Shown in pieces: positions 37,480 to 46,081 of a stretch of 64,000 nucleotides of DNA (position 1 is the first letter of the stretch; each line of letters opens with the position of its first letter). The position numbers were made by a program, and so were the translations under genes. Below the pieces are notes generated by a model. It did no database searches, was not told where the DNA came from, and was given only the letters and a program-made list of their open reading frames with translations. Source of the DNA: Microvirga ossetica (lineage in GTDB: Bacteria; Pseudomonadota; Alphaproteobacteria; Rhizobiales; Beijerinckiaceae); assembly GCF_002741015.1 (NCBI RefSeq), contig NZ_CP016616.1:2885501-2949500 (forward strand), written 5' to 3'.

Positions 37480-38529
37480 ATGGATCGCGCTTCCGCCAAC
37501 CATCCCGATCGAGCTTTACGCATCCTCCTCCTGGAGGACAGCGCGCTCGATGCCGAGCTGGTGACCGAGGCCCTGCTCGCGGCCGATCTTCGTATCGCTC
37601 TGGAACGCGTGGTGTCGGCCGAGGAATTCACGGATGCCATTCACGGCGGGCATTGGGATCTGATCCTCGCCGATTATCTTCTGCCGGCCTTCAACGGCCT
37701 TAACGCCCTCGACATCGCGCGCGAATTCGCTTCCGCGACACCCTTCGTCTTCGTCTCCGGGGTGCTCGGCGAAGAGGTCGCCGTCGAGGCGCTCAAACGC
37801 GGCGCGACCGATTACGTGCTCAAGGACAAGCTCGAGCGGCTGCCCCCCATCGTCCTGCGGGCACTCGCGGAGGCGCGCGAGCGCGACGAGAAGCGGCGGG
37901 CGCAGGATGCGCTCCAGAAATCGCTCGACGAACGCACGGCGCTCCTGCACGAGCTCGATCATCGGGTGAAGAACAATCTCCAGCTTCTGCTTTCGCTGAT
38001 CGCCATCGAGGCGCGCCAGGCGGAGGAGGAGCAGGTGCGCCAAGTACTCGGGCGCCTGAAGGAGCGCATGCAGGCCCTCGCCGCGGCGCATCGGGACCTC
38101 TATGATGGCAAGGGCGCTGCGCGGTTCGATGTCTCGCGATTCACCAGGGGATTGTGCGAGGAGCTGACCGCATCCCTTCGAGGGGTGAAGATCGTGCCGG
38201 AATTCGAGACGGACAAAGTGGAGGTCGAAGCCGCCAAGGCGGCGCCGATGGCGCTTCTCTTCAACGAGATCGTCGTCAATGCCCTGGCCCAGGCCTACAG
38301 GGAGCGGCAAGGCAAGCTGAAGCTCGCCTTGCGGACCCGCGACGGCGCCTTGCTGTTCCAGCTGTCGGACGACGCTTTCAGCGTGGAGGAAAAGCAGGCG
38401 GCGCGGGACGGCGCTTCGGGTACCATCCTGAAGGCGCTGTCGCGCCAGCTCGATGCCGACATCGATTGGCCGCAGGACGATCCGGCGATCCTCGTTCGCG
38501 TCGTCATGCCGGCTCGGGACGCGGGTTAG
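37480..38529 (+). CDS. receiver-HisKA_2 hybrid protein with degenerate ATPase domain
   Basis: 349-residue protein. The N-terminal receiver (about 12-130) has D65 in L-I-L-A-D-Y-L-L-P. A HisKA_2 dimerisation domain has H161 in E-L-D-H-R-V-K-N-N-L. The HATPase-like C-terminus keeps an N-box (N262-E-I-V-V-N-A-L), but the expected D-x-G-x-G G1 box reads D297-D-A-F-S301 and later glycines are missing. Autokinase activity is therefore doubtful; a phosphotransfer or scaffold role is possible. It lies 8 bp after the phytochrome receiver and 4 bp before the HWE kinase. Confidence 0.88.
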   Translation: MDRASANHPDRALRILLLEDSALDAELVTEALLAADLRIALERVVSAEEFTDAIHGGHWDLILADYLLPAFNGLNALDIAREFASATPFVFVSGVLGEEVAVEALKRGATDYVLKDKLERLPPIVLRALAEARERDEKRRAQDALQKSLDERTALLHELDHRVKNNLQLLLSLIAIEARQAEEEQVRQVLGRLKERMQALAAAHRDLYDGKGAARFDVSRFTRGLCEELTASLRGVKIVPEFETDKVEVEAAKAAPMALLFNEIVVNALAQAYRERQGKLKLALRTRDGALLFQLSDDAFSVEEKQAARDGASGTILKALSRQLDADIDWPQDDPAILVRVVMPARDAG

Positions 38530-38533
38530 CGCC

Positions 38534-40675
38534 ATGGAACCGGGGGCAACCAGAGCAGGGCAGGGGACGGCGAGCGCGATGACCGACGGAGCGCGCACGT
38601 CCCTGCGCCAGGTTCTGTGGGGGCTGGTATTCGTTCTCGTTCTTCCGACCCTCGTGATCGCGGCAGCCGGCTTCTATTCCAATTATCGCGCCGAGCAGCA
38701 GGCCATCGACCTGCGCATGCAGGAAACGGCCCGTGCGCTGAGCCTGTCGCTCGATCGCGAGATCGACAAGTCCGTGCTGGCGCTGCGGGTGCTCGCCCGA
38801 TCGCCCAGCCTTGCCAGGGGCGAGTTCGACATCTTCTATGATGAGGCCAAAGGAGCGGGTTTTGCAGAGCCTTACTGGGTCTCCCTGTTCGAGCCGCAAG
38901 GCAAAACGCTTTTCAACACCTTCCTGCCTTACGGGACCATGTTGCCCAGCAGCAACCGGCCGGAGGTGATGCGGCAGGTTCGCGAAACCCGTAAGCCCCT
39001 TATCTCGGACCTGTATACCGGTTCGCTGACCGGACAGCGCCTCATCACCATCAACGTGCCGGTCATCCTCGGTGAGAGGGTGGCCTACATCCTGACCCTC
39101 GCCATGGGGCTCGATGCCTTCCAGGAGATCATCCGCGATCAGCGGATCGCCGAGGGTTGGAACGCCGCGGTGCTCGATCGCAGCCGGCGGATCGTGGCCC
39201 GCTCACGGCTGCCGGAGCGCTTCATCGGACAGCCTGCCAGCGACTACGTTCAGAATGCGCTCGCGGCGGCGCAGGAGGGAAGCCTCCAGAGCGTGACGCT
39301 GGAAGGCATTCCCGTCCGCACCTATTTCAGCCAGTCGCCGACCTATGGCTGGTCCTTCGTCATCAGCCGCCCCGATGCCGAGATCGCGCTATCGATCCGG
39401 CGCTCGCTGTTCTGGCTCACGATCCTGATCGGCGTCATCCTCGGCGGGATTCTCCTGGCAGCCCTTCTCTCGCGAGCCATCGCCAAGCCGGTCGACCGGC
39501 TCGTCGCGGCGGCTCGCGCCCTCGGGCGTGGAGAGAGGGTGTCCGACGATACCACCACGCGGGTGCTGGAATTCGACACGATCAACAGGACCCTCATCGA
39601 GGCCGCGACGAATATCCGCAAGCATGAACAGGAGCGGGAGGAGGCTCTGGCGCAGATGGCGGAAAGCGAGGCGCGCCTGCGCCTGGCGCTCAACGCAGGG
39701 CATTTCGGCTCGTGGGAATACACGCCCGCGGCCGGATCCTTCGTCGCCTCCGCCACCTGCCGTGCCAATTTCGGACGCGGACCCGACGAGCCTTTCTCCT
39801 ATGCGGATCTGGTGTCTTCGATCCATCCGGACGACCGCGTGATGCAGGCGGAGGCGATCGCCAAGGCAATCGCGACGCGCACGGATCTTCACGTGGAATA
39901 TCGCGCGCTCTGGCCCGATGGCAGCGAGCATTGGGTTCGCGTCAGCGGTCGCACGCGGATCGGGCCGGATGGCGCGCTCTCCATGGTCGGCGTCTCGCAG
40001 GACGTCACGGAGCGCCGCCAGGCCGAAGAGCGGCAGGCGCTGCTGCTGCACGAGCTCAACCACCGGGTCAAGAATACCCTGGCGACGGTTCAATCCGTGG
40101 CCTCTCTCACCCGGCGATCCGCCGAAGGCAGCGATCCCGAGGCCTGGAACGCTTTCCTCAACCGGCTGCAGGGCCTCGCCAAGACGCACGACCTTCTCAC
40201 CGAGAGCCAATGGCAGGGTGCGCTTCTGGAGGACGTGCTCAGGAACGAGCTCGATCCCTACCAGGACGTCATGCGCCAGCGGATCCGCCTGCGCGGCCCG
40301 AGGATCAACCTTCAGCCGAGCGCCGTTCTCGCGCTCGGGCTCGCCATCCACGAGCTGGCGACCAACGCGGTCAAATACGGCAGCCTCTCGGTTCCGGACG
40401 GCAAGGTCCATGTCATGTGGGCCGTGACGGCGGGCGGCACTTCGCAGGATCTTCTCGTGGAATGGGTCGAGAGCGGGGGTCCGCTGGTGAAGACACCGGA
40501 GCGCCAGGGCTTCGGCTCCAAGCTGATCCAGCGCGGTCTTGCACAGCAGCTCGGCGGCGAGATCAAGCTCGATTTCGCGCCGACCGGAATCCGCTGCGTC
40601 ATGACCTTCCCGAGCACAACCGTCGCGCTCGACCAGAGCGATGCGGACGATGCGCGGGAGCGCTACGCCTCGTGA
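38534..40675 (+). CDS. HWE-family sensor histidine kinase with extracytoplasmic sensor and PAS
   Basis: 713-residue membrane kinase; an in-frame ATG at 38579 is an alternative start. TM1 (about 28-50), a periplasmic PDC/Cache-like domain (about 55-285) and TM2 (about 290-315) are followed by HAMP and a PAS_3 domain (about 385-490). The HWE core has H510 in E-L-N-H-R-V-K-N-T-L, H606-E-L-A-T-N-A-V-K-Y-G and the W-x-E motif. HWE kinases commonly feed the alphaproteobacterial general stress response. It ends the signalling part of the operon and overlaps the amidase start by 4 bp. Confidence 0.93.
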   Translation: MEPGATRAGQGTASAMTDGARTSLRQVLWGLVFVLVLPTLVIAAAGFYSNYRAEQQAIDLRMQETARALSLSLDREIDKSVLALRVLARSPSLARGEFDIFYDEAKGAGFAEPYWVSLFEPQGKTLFNTFLPYGTMLPSSNRPEVMRQVRETRKPLISDLYTGSLTGQRLITINVPVILGERVAYILTLAMGLDAFQEIIRDQRIAEGWNAAVLDRSRRIVARSRLPERFIGQPASDYVQNALAAAQEGSLQSVTLEGIPVRTYFSQSPTYGWSFVISRPDAEIALSIRRSLFWLTILIGVILGGILLAALLSRAIAKPVDRLVAAARALGRGERVSDDTTTRVLEFDTINRTLIEAATNIRKHEQEREEALAQMAESEARLRLALNAGHFGSWEYTPAAGSFVASATCRANFGRGPDEPFSYADLVSSIHPDDRVMQAEAIAKAIATRTDLHVEYRALWPDGSEHWVRVSGRTRIGPDGALSMVGVSQDVTERRQAEERQALLLHELNHRVKNTLATVQSVASLTRRSAEGSDPEAWNAFLNRLQGLAKTHDLLTESQWQGALLEDVLRNELDPYQDVMRQRIRLRGPRINLQPSAVLALGLAIHELATNAVKYGSLSVPDGKVHVMWAVTAGGTSQDLLVEWVESGGPLVKTPERQGFGSKLIQRGLAQQLGGEIKLDFAPTGIRCVMTFPSTTVALDQSDADDARERYAS

Positions 40676-41964
40676 CGACCATTCGCGACAAGCTCGAAAC
40701 CATCCTGGCACGCCTTGCGGGGCGCGCGGCGGACGAGCGCGTGTTCCTGCGCCTCTATGAGGATGCCGCCCGCGCAGCCGCCGATGCCGCCGACCTGCGG
40801 CAACGGGCGGGCGTCTCGCTGGGACCGCTCGACGGGGCGATCGTTTCGATCAAGGATCTCTTCGACGTGGCGGGCGAGACCACGCTTGCGGGCTCGCGCG
40901 CCTTACGCGACGGGCCTCCTGCAGAGACGGACGCCGTGATCGTCCGCCGCCTGCGTCAGGCGGGAGCCGTGATCCTCGGCAAGACCAACATGGTCGAGTT
41001 CGCCTTCTCCGGCCTCGGGCTCAATCCGCATCACGGCACGCCGGGCAATGCGGCCGATCCCTTGCGCATTCCAGGAGGCTCGTCGTCGGGAGCGGGCGTC
41101 TCCGTGGCGGAGGGTACGAGCGAGATCTCCATCGGCAGCGATACCGGCGGTTCGGCGCGCATTCCCGCCGCTCTCAACGGGATCGTCGGGTTCAAGCCGA
41201 CCGCGCGCCGCGTGCCGCTGGACGGTGCCTTCCCGCTCTCGCCGAGCCTCGATTCCATCGGGCCGCTGGCGCGCGACGTGCAGGATTGCGCGGATGCGGA
41301 TGCGATCATGGCCGGCGAGGTGCCTCGTCCCCTCATGCCTTTTCCCCTGGCGGGACTGCGCATCGGCGTGCCGCGCGGGCGCCTGTTTTTGGAAACCGAG
41401 CCGATGGTGGAGGAGGCTTTCGCGATGGCGCTGAGCTGTCTGTCGCGGGCCGGGGCAGGCATTGTCGATCACGACATCGAGGATCTGCTGGAAGCCATGA
41501 CGGATACCACGGCCTCCGCCTCCATCGCCTCCATCGAAGCCGCGGAGGTCCATGCCGACTGGCTCGATACCAGGGCGGCGGCGATCGACCCGCGCGTGCG
41601 CTGGTGGATCGCCCGCAGCGGCCGTGTTCCGGCGCCCGTCTATATCCGCATGCTGCGCCGCCGGCGCGCGCTCGTGGCGGCGATGGACGAACGGCTGTCG
41701 CCTCTCGACGTGCTGGCGCTGCCGACGGCGGCGATCTCGGCACCGCTGACGGCACCGCTGGAAACGGACGACAAGCTCTACAACCGCATGGACTGGCTGA
41801 TCCTGCGCAACACCATGTTCGGCAATCAGTTCGACCTGACGGCGATCTCGCTGCCGATCCCGGCTTGCGAACGCCCGGTCGGCTTCATGCTCGTGGCGCG
41901 CCACGGGCATGATCGTCGGCTTTTGGAGATTGCGGCGGGTGTCGAGCGCGCATTCGCGCGCTGA
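40672..41964 (+). CDS. amidase signature family protein
   Basis: 430-residue hydrolase starting at a GTG that overlaps the HWE kinase stop. The Ser-cisSer-Lys triad is visible: K61 in V-S-I-K-D, the G-G-S-S-S-G block (135-140) with the cis-serine, and catalytic S161 in D-T-G-G-S-A-R-I-P. It cleaves an amide bond in an unknown substrate; GatA is unlikely without gatC/gatB neighbours. Why it is coupled to a photosensory operon is not clear. It ends this plus-strand block. Confidence 0.93.
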   Translation: MTTIRDKLETILARLAGRAADERVFLRLYEDAARAAADAADLRQRAGVSLGPLDGAIVSIKDLFDVAGETTLAGSRALRDGPPAETDAVIVRRLRQAGAVILGKTNMVEFAFSGLGLNPHHGTPGNAADPLRIPGGSSSGAGVSVAEGTSEISIGSDTGGSARIPAALNGIVGFKPTARRVPLDGAFPLSPSLDSIGPLARDVQDCADADAIMAGEVPRPLMPFPLAGLRIGVPRGRLFLETEPMVEEAFAMALSCLSRAGAGIVDHDIEDLLEAMTDTTASASIASIEAAEVHADWLDTRAAAIDPRVRWWIARSGRVPAPVYIRMLRRRRALVAAMDERLSPLDVLALPTAAISAPLTAPLETDDKLYNRMDWLILRNTMFGNQFDLTAISLPIPACERPVGFMLVARHGHDRRLLEIAAGVERAFAR

Positions 41965-41986
41965 TTCGTAAGGGGCGCTCCGCGGC

Positions 41987-42574
41987 TCAGGCGCTGATGG
42001 CGCGGGCGAGACTCAGGCAGGCGGCGATCCCGTCCTCCAGGATCTTATCCGAAAGCTCTTCGTCGTCGACCGCGCGCGCGAGCTGGATCATGCCGGTCGT
42101 GCCGGCGATGATCGCGGTTGCGACGGAGCGCCGGGCCTCAGGCGTTGCGCTGGCAGGCAGCAGGCCGGCTAGCACCTCGATGTGCTCGACGATGCTCTTC
42201 GTGAACATCTCGCGCACGACCGGGGAATGGCGCGCAATTTCCGGAGCAAGCGCCCCCGCCACGCATCCCGTTTCCGGATTGTCCCGGTGGTAGGGGCTCA
42301 GATAGGCGCGCACGATGGCTTCGAACTTGTTCTCGTTCGCGTCTACGACGGCGCCGATCCAAGTCCTCACCTGCTCGATCGCGTCTCGCAACGCCTCCTC
42401 GATCAGGGCATCCTTTGACGAAAAGTGGCTGTAGAAGCCGCCATGCGTGAGGCCGGCGCTGGCCATGAGGCCGGCGACGCCGCTGGCGCCCACTCCGTCC
42501 TTCCGAAGCTGCTTCGAGGCGACCTCGACGATGCGTCGGCGGGTCGCGTCCTTGTGGCCTTTTTCGTAGCGCAT
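41987..42574 (-). CDS. TetR/AcrR family transcriptional regulator
   Basis: 195-residue repressor. The N-terminal helix-turn-helix (about 10-57) contains G-L-T-H-G-G-F-Y-S-H-F-S-S-K-D-A-L. The remaining helices form a ligand-binding domain. It converges with the amidase gene and has no divergently transcribed neighbour close by, so its target is unknown. The sequence G-F-Y-S-H-F matches the subgroup that often controls oxidoreductases or efflux. Confidence 0.93.
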   Translation of the reverse strand: MRYEKGHKDATRRRIVEVASKQLRKDGVGASGVAGLMASAGLTHGGFYSHFSSKDALIEEALRDAIEQVRTWIGAVVDANENKFEAIVRAYLSPYHRDNPETGCVAGALAPEIARHSPVVREMFTKSIVEHIEVLAGLLPASATPEARRSVATAIIAGTTGMIQLARAVDDEELSDKILEDGIAACLSLARAISA

Positions 42575-43009
42575 GGTCGTTCCCCTTTTATATCGAGGCG
42601 GTGATCAAGCGGACCGGATAGCGGATCTCATTATGACACGCGCAATATAATACCACTGCGCAGCCTTGCCGTCCACTCTCCAACCCGCCTTTAGCTCTTC
42701 GCCGATCGTGCGTTCCAGGCCTCAAGCAGACGCCGCGTCAAATCGCAGTACATCCAATTAAGTTACCTAGCGGAATATCAATTCTACCTTAGGTTAGGAG
42801 AGGTCTCGATAGTTTTCATAGAGGCGCCCATTTCTCCTAAAGAGACGCTTGAAATCAGTCAAAAGATAATATTATGATCATCATGCAATAGCAATGTGGC
42901 CGGGGACGATCCATCGCTTTTCCGAAAAGGGAAGCCCCGCGGCGCGAGCGAAGAGCCTGCTCTACAGGCCTGCGCGCACTCGAAGGATCCGGCGGTAGAG
43001 GGAACGAAG
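42575..43009. other. AT-richer intergenic region
   Basis: 435 bp without a convincing gene. The part near 42640-42880 is clearly more AT-rich than the surroundings. It should contain the TetR gene promoter and a promoter for the following small gene. Confidence 0.5.
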
Positions 43010-43231
43010 ATGATGATGAACTTTTTCAGTGTCTTCCCCAGCAAAGCCGTTCAGCCGCAATCCGTGCGTCCCTCGGAGAGCCCTAGGAACTGGCGCTGCC
43101 AGCTCGGCACGTTCTGGCAGGATATCGAGGAAGCCGGATCCGTGCTGAAGGCGCGCCGCCTCGTGCCGTCCGACGTCCGCGTCCAGCAGGTGAGCGGGAT
43201 CGACCGCACGGCCGGGCGGCACGGCGACTGA
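43010..43231 (+). CDS. small hypothetical protein
   Basis: 73-residue protein starting with three methionine codons after a GAGGGAACGAAG ribosome site. The sequence is polar with an N-W-R-C-Q-L-G-T-F-W-Q-D-I-E core and a basic middle. It has no membrane segment or known motif. The family is not recognised. Coding status is supported by the ribosome site and amphipathic composition, but the gene could be spurious. Confidence 0.45.
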   Translation: MMMNFFSVFPSKAVQPQSVRPSESPRNWRCQLGTFWQDIEEAGSVLKARRLVPSDVRVQQVSGIDRTAGRHGD

Positions 43232-43443
43232 TAAGGCGCGCAGGCCTTCCGCAGGCGCGCTGGAATTCACCGAAAACCCGGGCGACCGTTCTGCGGACAC
43301 CGATCTCCGAGACAGGCGTTATGTCATCCGATGAGATGATTCCACCTGCGTGGATCACCTCTCTTTTTGGTTTGCCGCATTTTTGACGGCGAACCGGATC
43401 CACTTCGCCGAAAAATGCTCTCGGCGTTGACGGAAACCGGACG

Positions 43444-43821
43444 ATGCGTCGCTTCTACCTGTGCCTCGGCTATGCCAGCCTCGCGCTCGGCGTGATCGGA
43501 ATCGTCCTGCCCGTTCTGCCGACCATGCCCTTCGTCCTTCTCGCCGCCTGGTGCTTCGCCCGCTCGAATCCTGCGCTCGCCGACCGTCTCTACAGCCATC
43601 CCCGTTTCGGTGCCGTGTTGCGGGCGTGGCGCGACGAGAGAGCGATTCCGCTGCGTGCCAAACTGACGGCTCTGACCATGCTGGCCCTGTCCTACGGTCT
43701 GATCCTGTGGCTCGCCGACAGCCGCCTCGTGCCGGTGCTTCTCGCGGCGATCATGGGAAGCGTCGCCGTTTACATCGCAACGCGCCCGAGGCCGCGGGGA
43801 CGAGACGCGGCTGCCGCATAA
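43444..43821 (+). CDS. YbaN/DUF454 family inner membrane protein
   Basis: 125-residue integral membrane protein. The signature L-G-x-I-G-I-V-L-P-V-L-P-T-M-P-F-V-L-L-A-A at about 17-37 is followed by W-C-F-A-R-S-N-P and a second hydrophobic hairpin (about 73-110). This is the YbaN (DUF454) family, which has no known biochemical function. It is transcribed alone on the plus strand. Confidence 0.93.
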   Translation: MRRFYLCLGYASLALGVIGIVLPVLPTMPFVLLAAWCFARSNPALADRLYSHPRFGAVLRAWRDERAIPLRAKLTALTMLALSYGLILWLADSRLVPVLLAAIMGSVAVYIATRPRPRGRDAAAA

Positions 43822-43934
43822 CCGTGACGGATGAAGACGCCGCGTCCCAAACGGATTCGATTTGGTCAAGCTTATGCCATGGTATGGCCCAGGTTCGGGT
43901 TAGGCTCCCCTTAACCATAGAGCGGAGGGATGCC

Positions 43935-44051
43935 ATGCGAAGTCTCAGCCTGTCGGTCTTCCTGATGGCGAGCGCCGCAATGCTGGCCCCTCTTCTCGTC
44001 GCACTCGCCTATACCGCAAGCGTGCTGGCTTCGGCCCTGATGTTCCCCTGA
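43935..44051 (+). CDS. very short membrane peptide
   Basis: 38-residue, almost entirely hydrophobic peptide (one transmembrane helix at about 7-35) with a good GGAGGGA ribosome site 5 nt before the ATG. It lies 113 bp after the YbaN-like gene. No family is recognised; small single-helix proteins of this kind are easily missed. Confidence 0.45.
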   Translation: MRSLSLSVFLMASAAMLAPLLVALAYTASVLASALMFP

Positions 44052-44096
44052 ATTTTTCGCGCTGCCGCCCGAAGCGACTCGCGTGGCCGATTCCGC

Positions 44097-44402
44097 TCAA
44101 GACCGCGGATTCGTCATCTCTGCGGTGAGCCTGGGCAATTCCTGCGTCATCCACGCGATCATCTGATCGTGCGTCTTCAGATGCTCCGGCATGGGGATGA
44201 ACGGTCCCTGCGATTCGTAGATCGCGACAGGATCGCGCGCGCCATTGATCGGATCGAGACCGTCCTCGAATTCCGGTGTGATGGTTCTGCCGCCGAACCA
44301 TGTCACGAGCAGCAGAAGCATTCCGACGGCGCCGGCAAGGACGACCAGAACGGATATCGCCAAGTCTGCCAAAACCTGCACCTTTCCTTCGCTGCGACGC
44401 AT
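44097..44402 (-). CDS. hypothetical single-pass membrane protein
   Basis: About 101 residues from the ATG at 44402; an upstream in-frame start at 44447 is possible. One transmembrane helix (about 8-33) is followed by a polar domain with P-E-F-E-D-G-L-D-P-I-N and a C-terminal helix. No family is recognised. It is transcribed towards the short membrane peptide gene and away from the PRC-barrel gene. Confidence 0.6.
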   Translation of the reverse strand: MRRSEGKVQVLADLAISVLVVLAGAVGMLLLLVTWFGGRTITPEFEDGLDPINGARDPVAIYESQGPFIPMPEHLKTHDQMIAWMTQELPRLTAEMTNPRS

Positions 44403-44614
44403 GCCGCCGGCAACCGCAAGCCTATCATCGAACGGGCAAGGCTCCAACGCGGCATCGCCTGTCCGTCTCCGGCACCGATTTTACGACACAGCAGGAACAA
44501 CGTCCGAGATCATGCGGTTGAGATTGAGAAAACACTCGCCCGGCACGAGCGGTGGTTCAGCCGGCTCGCGGACGAACGGGGGCGGGGGTCACTCCTGTCG
44601 AAGGGGAGGCGCTC

Positions 44615-45187
44615 ATGAGAACGTATTACATCTTCCAGTCCAAGACCGCGCCGGAGCTGCGCGGGTTCGCCGAAGGGGCGACGGGCGAGACCCTGCCGAG
44701 CGATCAAGGGCCCTGGGTGCTCGCGCGGCAGATTGGCCCCGACGACGAATGGGATCTCGGCATCAGCCGGGCCGTCGTCGCTGCCGGAATCATCGAGAAC
44801 GGCTTCTATCTCTGGGGACCGATCAACCGCGCGCCGTCGCCGCATCCGGTGATCGAGAGCGACCGCGTCGAAGGCACCGCCGTCTACGACCCGCAGGGAA
44901 CGCAGGTCGGCACCATCAAACGCCTGCTGATCGAAAAGGTGAGCGGACGTGTGCTCTATGTCGACGTGACCTTCGGCGGCTTCCTCGGGCTCGGCGTGCA
45001 CCACCACACGGTTCCCTGGGACAAGCTGTCCTACGACACGGAGCTCGAGGGCTACCGCACCGACGTGACCGAGGATCAGGTGCAGGGCGCGCCGGCCTTC
45101 TACGGCGACGACCGGGTCTGGCCGGACCGCAAGCGCGAGCAGGAGATGCGGGATTACTGGCACGACATTCCCCGCGGTCCGATCTGA
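44615..45187 (+). CDS. PRC-barrel domain protein
   Basis: 190-residue protein. Its N-terminal ~75 residues begin M-R-T-Y-Y-I-F-Q-S-K. A PRC-barrel (about 85-165) follows, recognised by G-T-A-V-Y-D-P-Q-G-x-x-V-G-T-I-K and the V-P-W-D-K-L strand. PRC barrels occur in photosynthetic reaction centre H subunits and in RNA-processing proteins; isolated copies are of unknown role. A GGGGAGG ribosome site supports the start. There are no signal peptide or membrane segments. Confidence 0.85.
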   Translation: MRTYYIFQSKTAPELRGFAEGATGETLPSDQGPWVLARQIGPDDEWDLGISRAVVAAGIIENGFYLWGPINRAPSPHPVIESDRVEGTAVYDPQGTQVGTIKRLLIEKVSGRVLYVDVTFGGFLGLGVHHHTVPWDKLSYDTELEGYRTDVTEDQVQGAPAFYGDDRVWPDRKREQEMRDYWHDIPRGPI

Positions 45188-45255
45188 TAAGGTCTCACGG
45201 TCGGGCTTCGTGGCTGATATGATGCGCCGTCTCTCGGGTCCTGTGGGAGGGCGCC

Positions 45256-45456
45256 ATGAAGGAGCATCTGTTCAAGGTCGGCCAGAGCGTGCAGCCGAAA
45301 GCTGCCACCGCGCATCATCTTCCCCGTGCGGTCTTCACCGTTCTCCGCCTTCTGCCGTCGACCGCGGGCGGGGTGCCGCTCTACTGCATCAAGAGCCAGG
45401 CCGAGCTGATCGAGCGTGTTGTCGAGCAGGGCGAGATCGAGGCCGCGCCGCGCTAG
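45256..45456 (+). CDS. small conserved-looking hypothetical protein
   Basis: 66-residue soluble protein with K-V-G-Q-S-V near the start and an L-Y-C-I-K-S-x-x-E-L-I-E-R-V-V-E strand-helix unit at its end. The composition looks like a compact SH3-like or beta fold. A GGGAGG ribosome site precedes the ATG. No function is assigned. It follows the PRC-barrel gene on the same strand by 68 bp and may be co-transcribed. Confidence 0.65.
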   Translation: MKEHLFKVGQSVQPKAATAHHLPRAVFTVLRLLPSTAGGVPLYCIKSQAELIERVVEQGEIEAAPR

Positions 45457-45632
45457 AGCCGATGCGGCTTCCTCCGTATTGGCCCGCCAAGCTTATGGTT
45501 GTTTGACAGTGTTCCTGAAATCGCCCTCGTACAATCCATCGTTGTCGAGGATCATGCTTCTTGTCGCTCATTCCATGAAACGTAAAGCGAAGTAATGCGT
45601 TGGTCGTCATATACCAATGACGTGGAGAGGGA

Positions 45633-45920
45633 ATGATGAAGAAGGCAACTTGGCTTTTGGCGGCTGCCTTACTTGGCTCAGGCATCGTCGTTTCGACGCC
45701 TTCATCGGCGCAGGTACAGTTCGGCATCGGTCCGGTCGGCCCGAGTGTCCGCGTGGGGCCTGATAACGATCGCTACGAGCGCCGCTATATCGAGCGCCGC
45801 CGCGTCAACGATCGGGACGATCTCTCGACTGGAAGCATCGACCGCTGCCGCACCGTCGTGATCCGCGAGGAAGAGCCGAACGGCGATATCGTGACGCGCC
45901 GCGTCCGCCGCTGCCGCTAA
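45633..45920 (+). CDS. small exported hypothetical protein
   Basis: 95-residue protein with a Sec signal peptide (about 1-27, ending S-S-A-Q) and a highly charged Arg-rich mature part containing Y-E-R-R-Y-I-E-R-R-R and a C-R-T-V-V-I-R-E-E segment. It is of the common small alphaproteobacterial periplasmic type without known function. Tandem ATGs follow a GGAGAGG ribosome site. A strong terminator follows. Confidence 0.7.
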   Translation: MMKKATWLLAAALLGSGIVVSTPSSAQVQFGIGPVGPSVRVGPDNDRYERRYIERRRVNDRDDLSTGSIDRCRTVVIREEEPNGDIVTRRVRRCR

Positions 45921-45938
45921 TTCTCTCGCGCCTGACAT

Positions 45939-45977
45939 CGAAACCTCTGGAAGGTATCGTGCCTGCCAGAGGTTTCG
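45939..45977 (+). terminator. rho-independent terminator
   Basis: Perfect 12-bp arms CGAAACCTCTGG/CCAGAGGTTTCG with a 15-nt loop lie 18 bp after the small exported protein gene. Confidence 0.7.
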
Positions 45978-46081
45978 TATTGCGGCCTAGCCTTCGACCA
46001 GAACACCGACATGCCGGGTGGGTTCACATCGCTTGGATTGTTGCCGTATCCAGCGCCCCGCCGGTCGGGCAACTTACGGAT

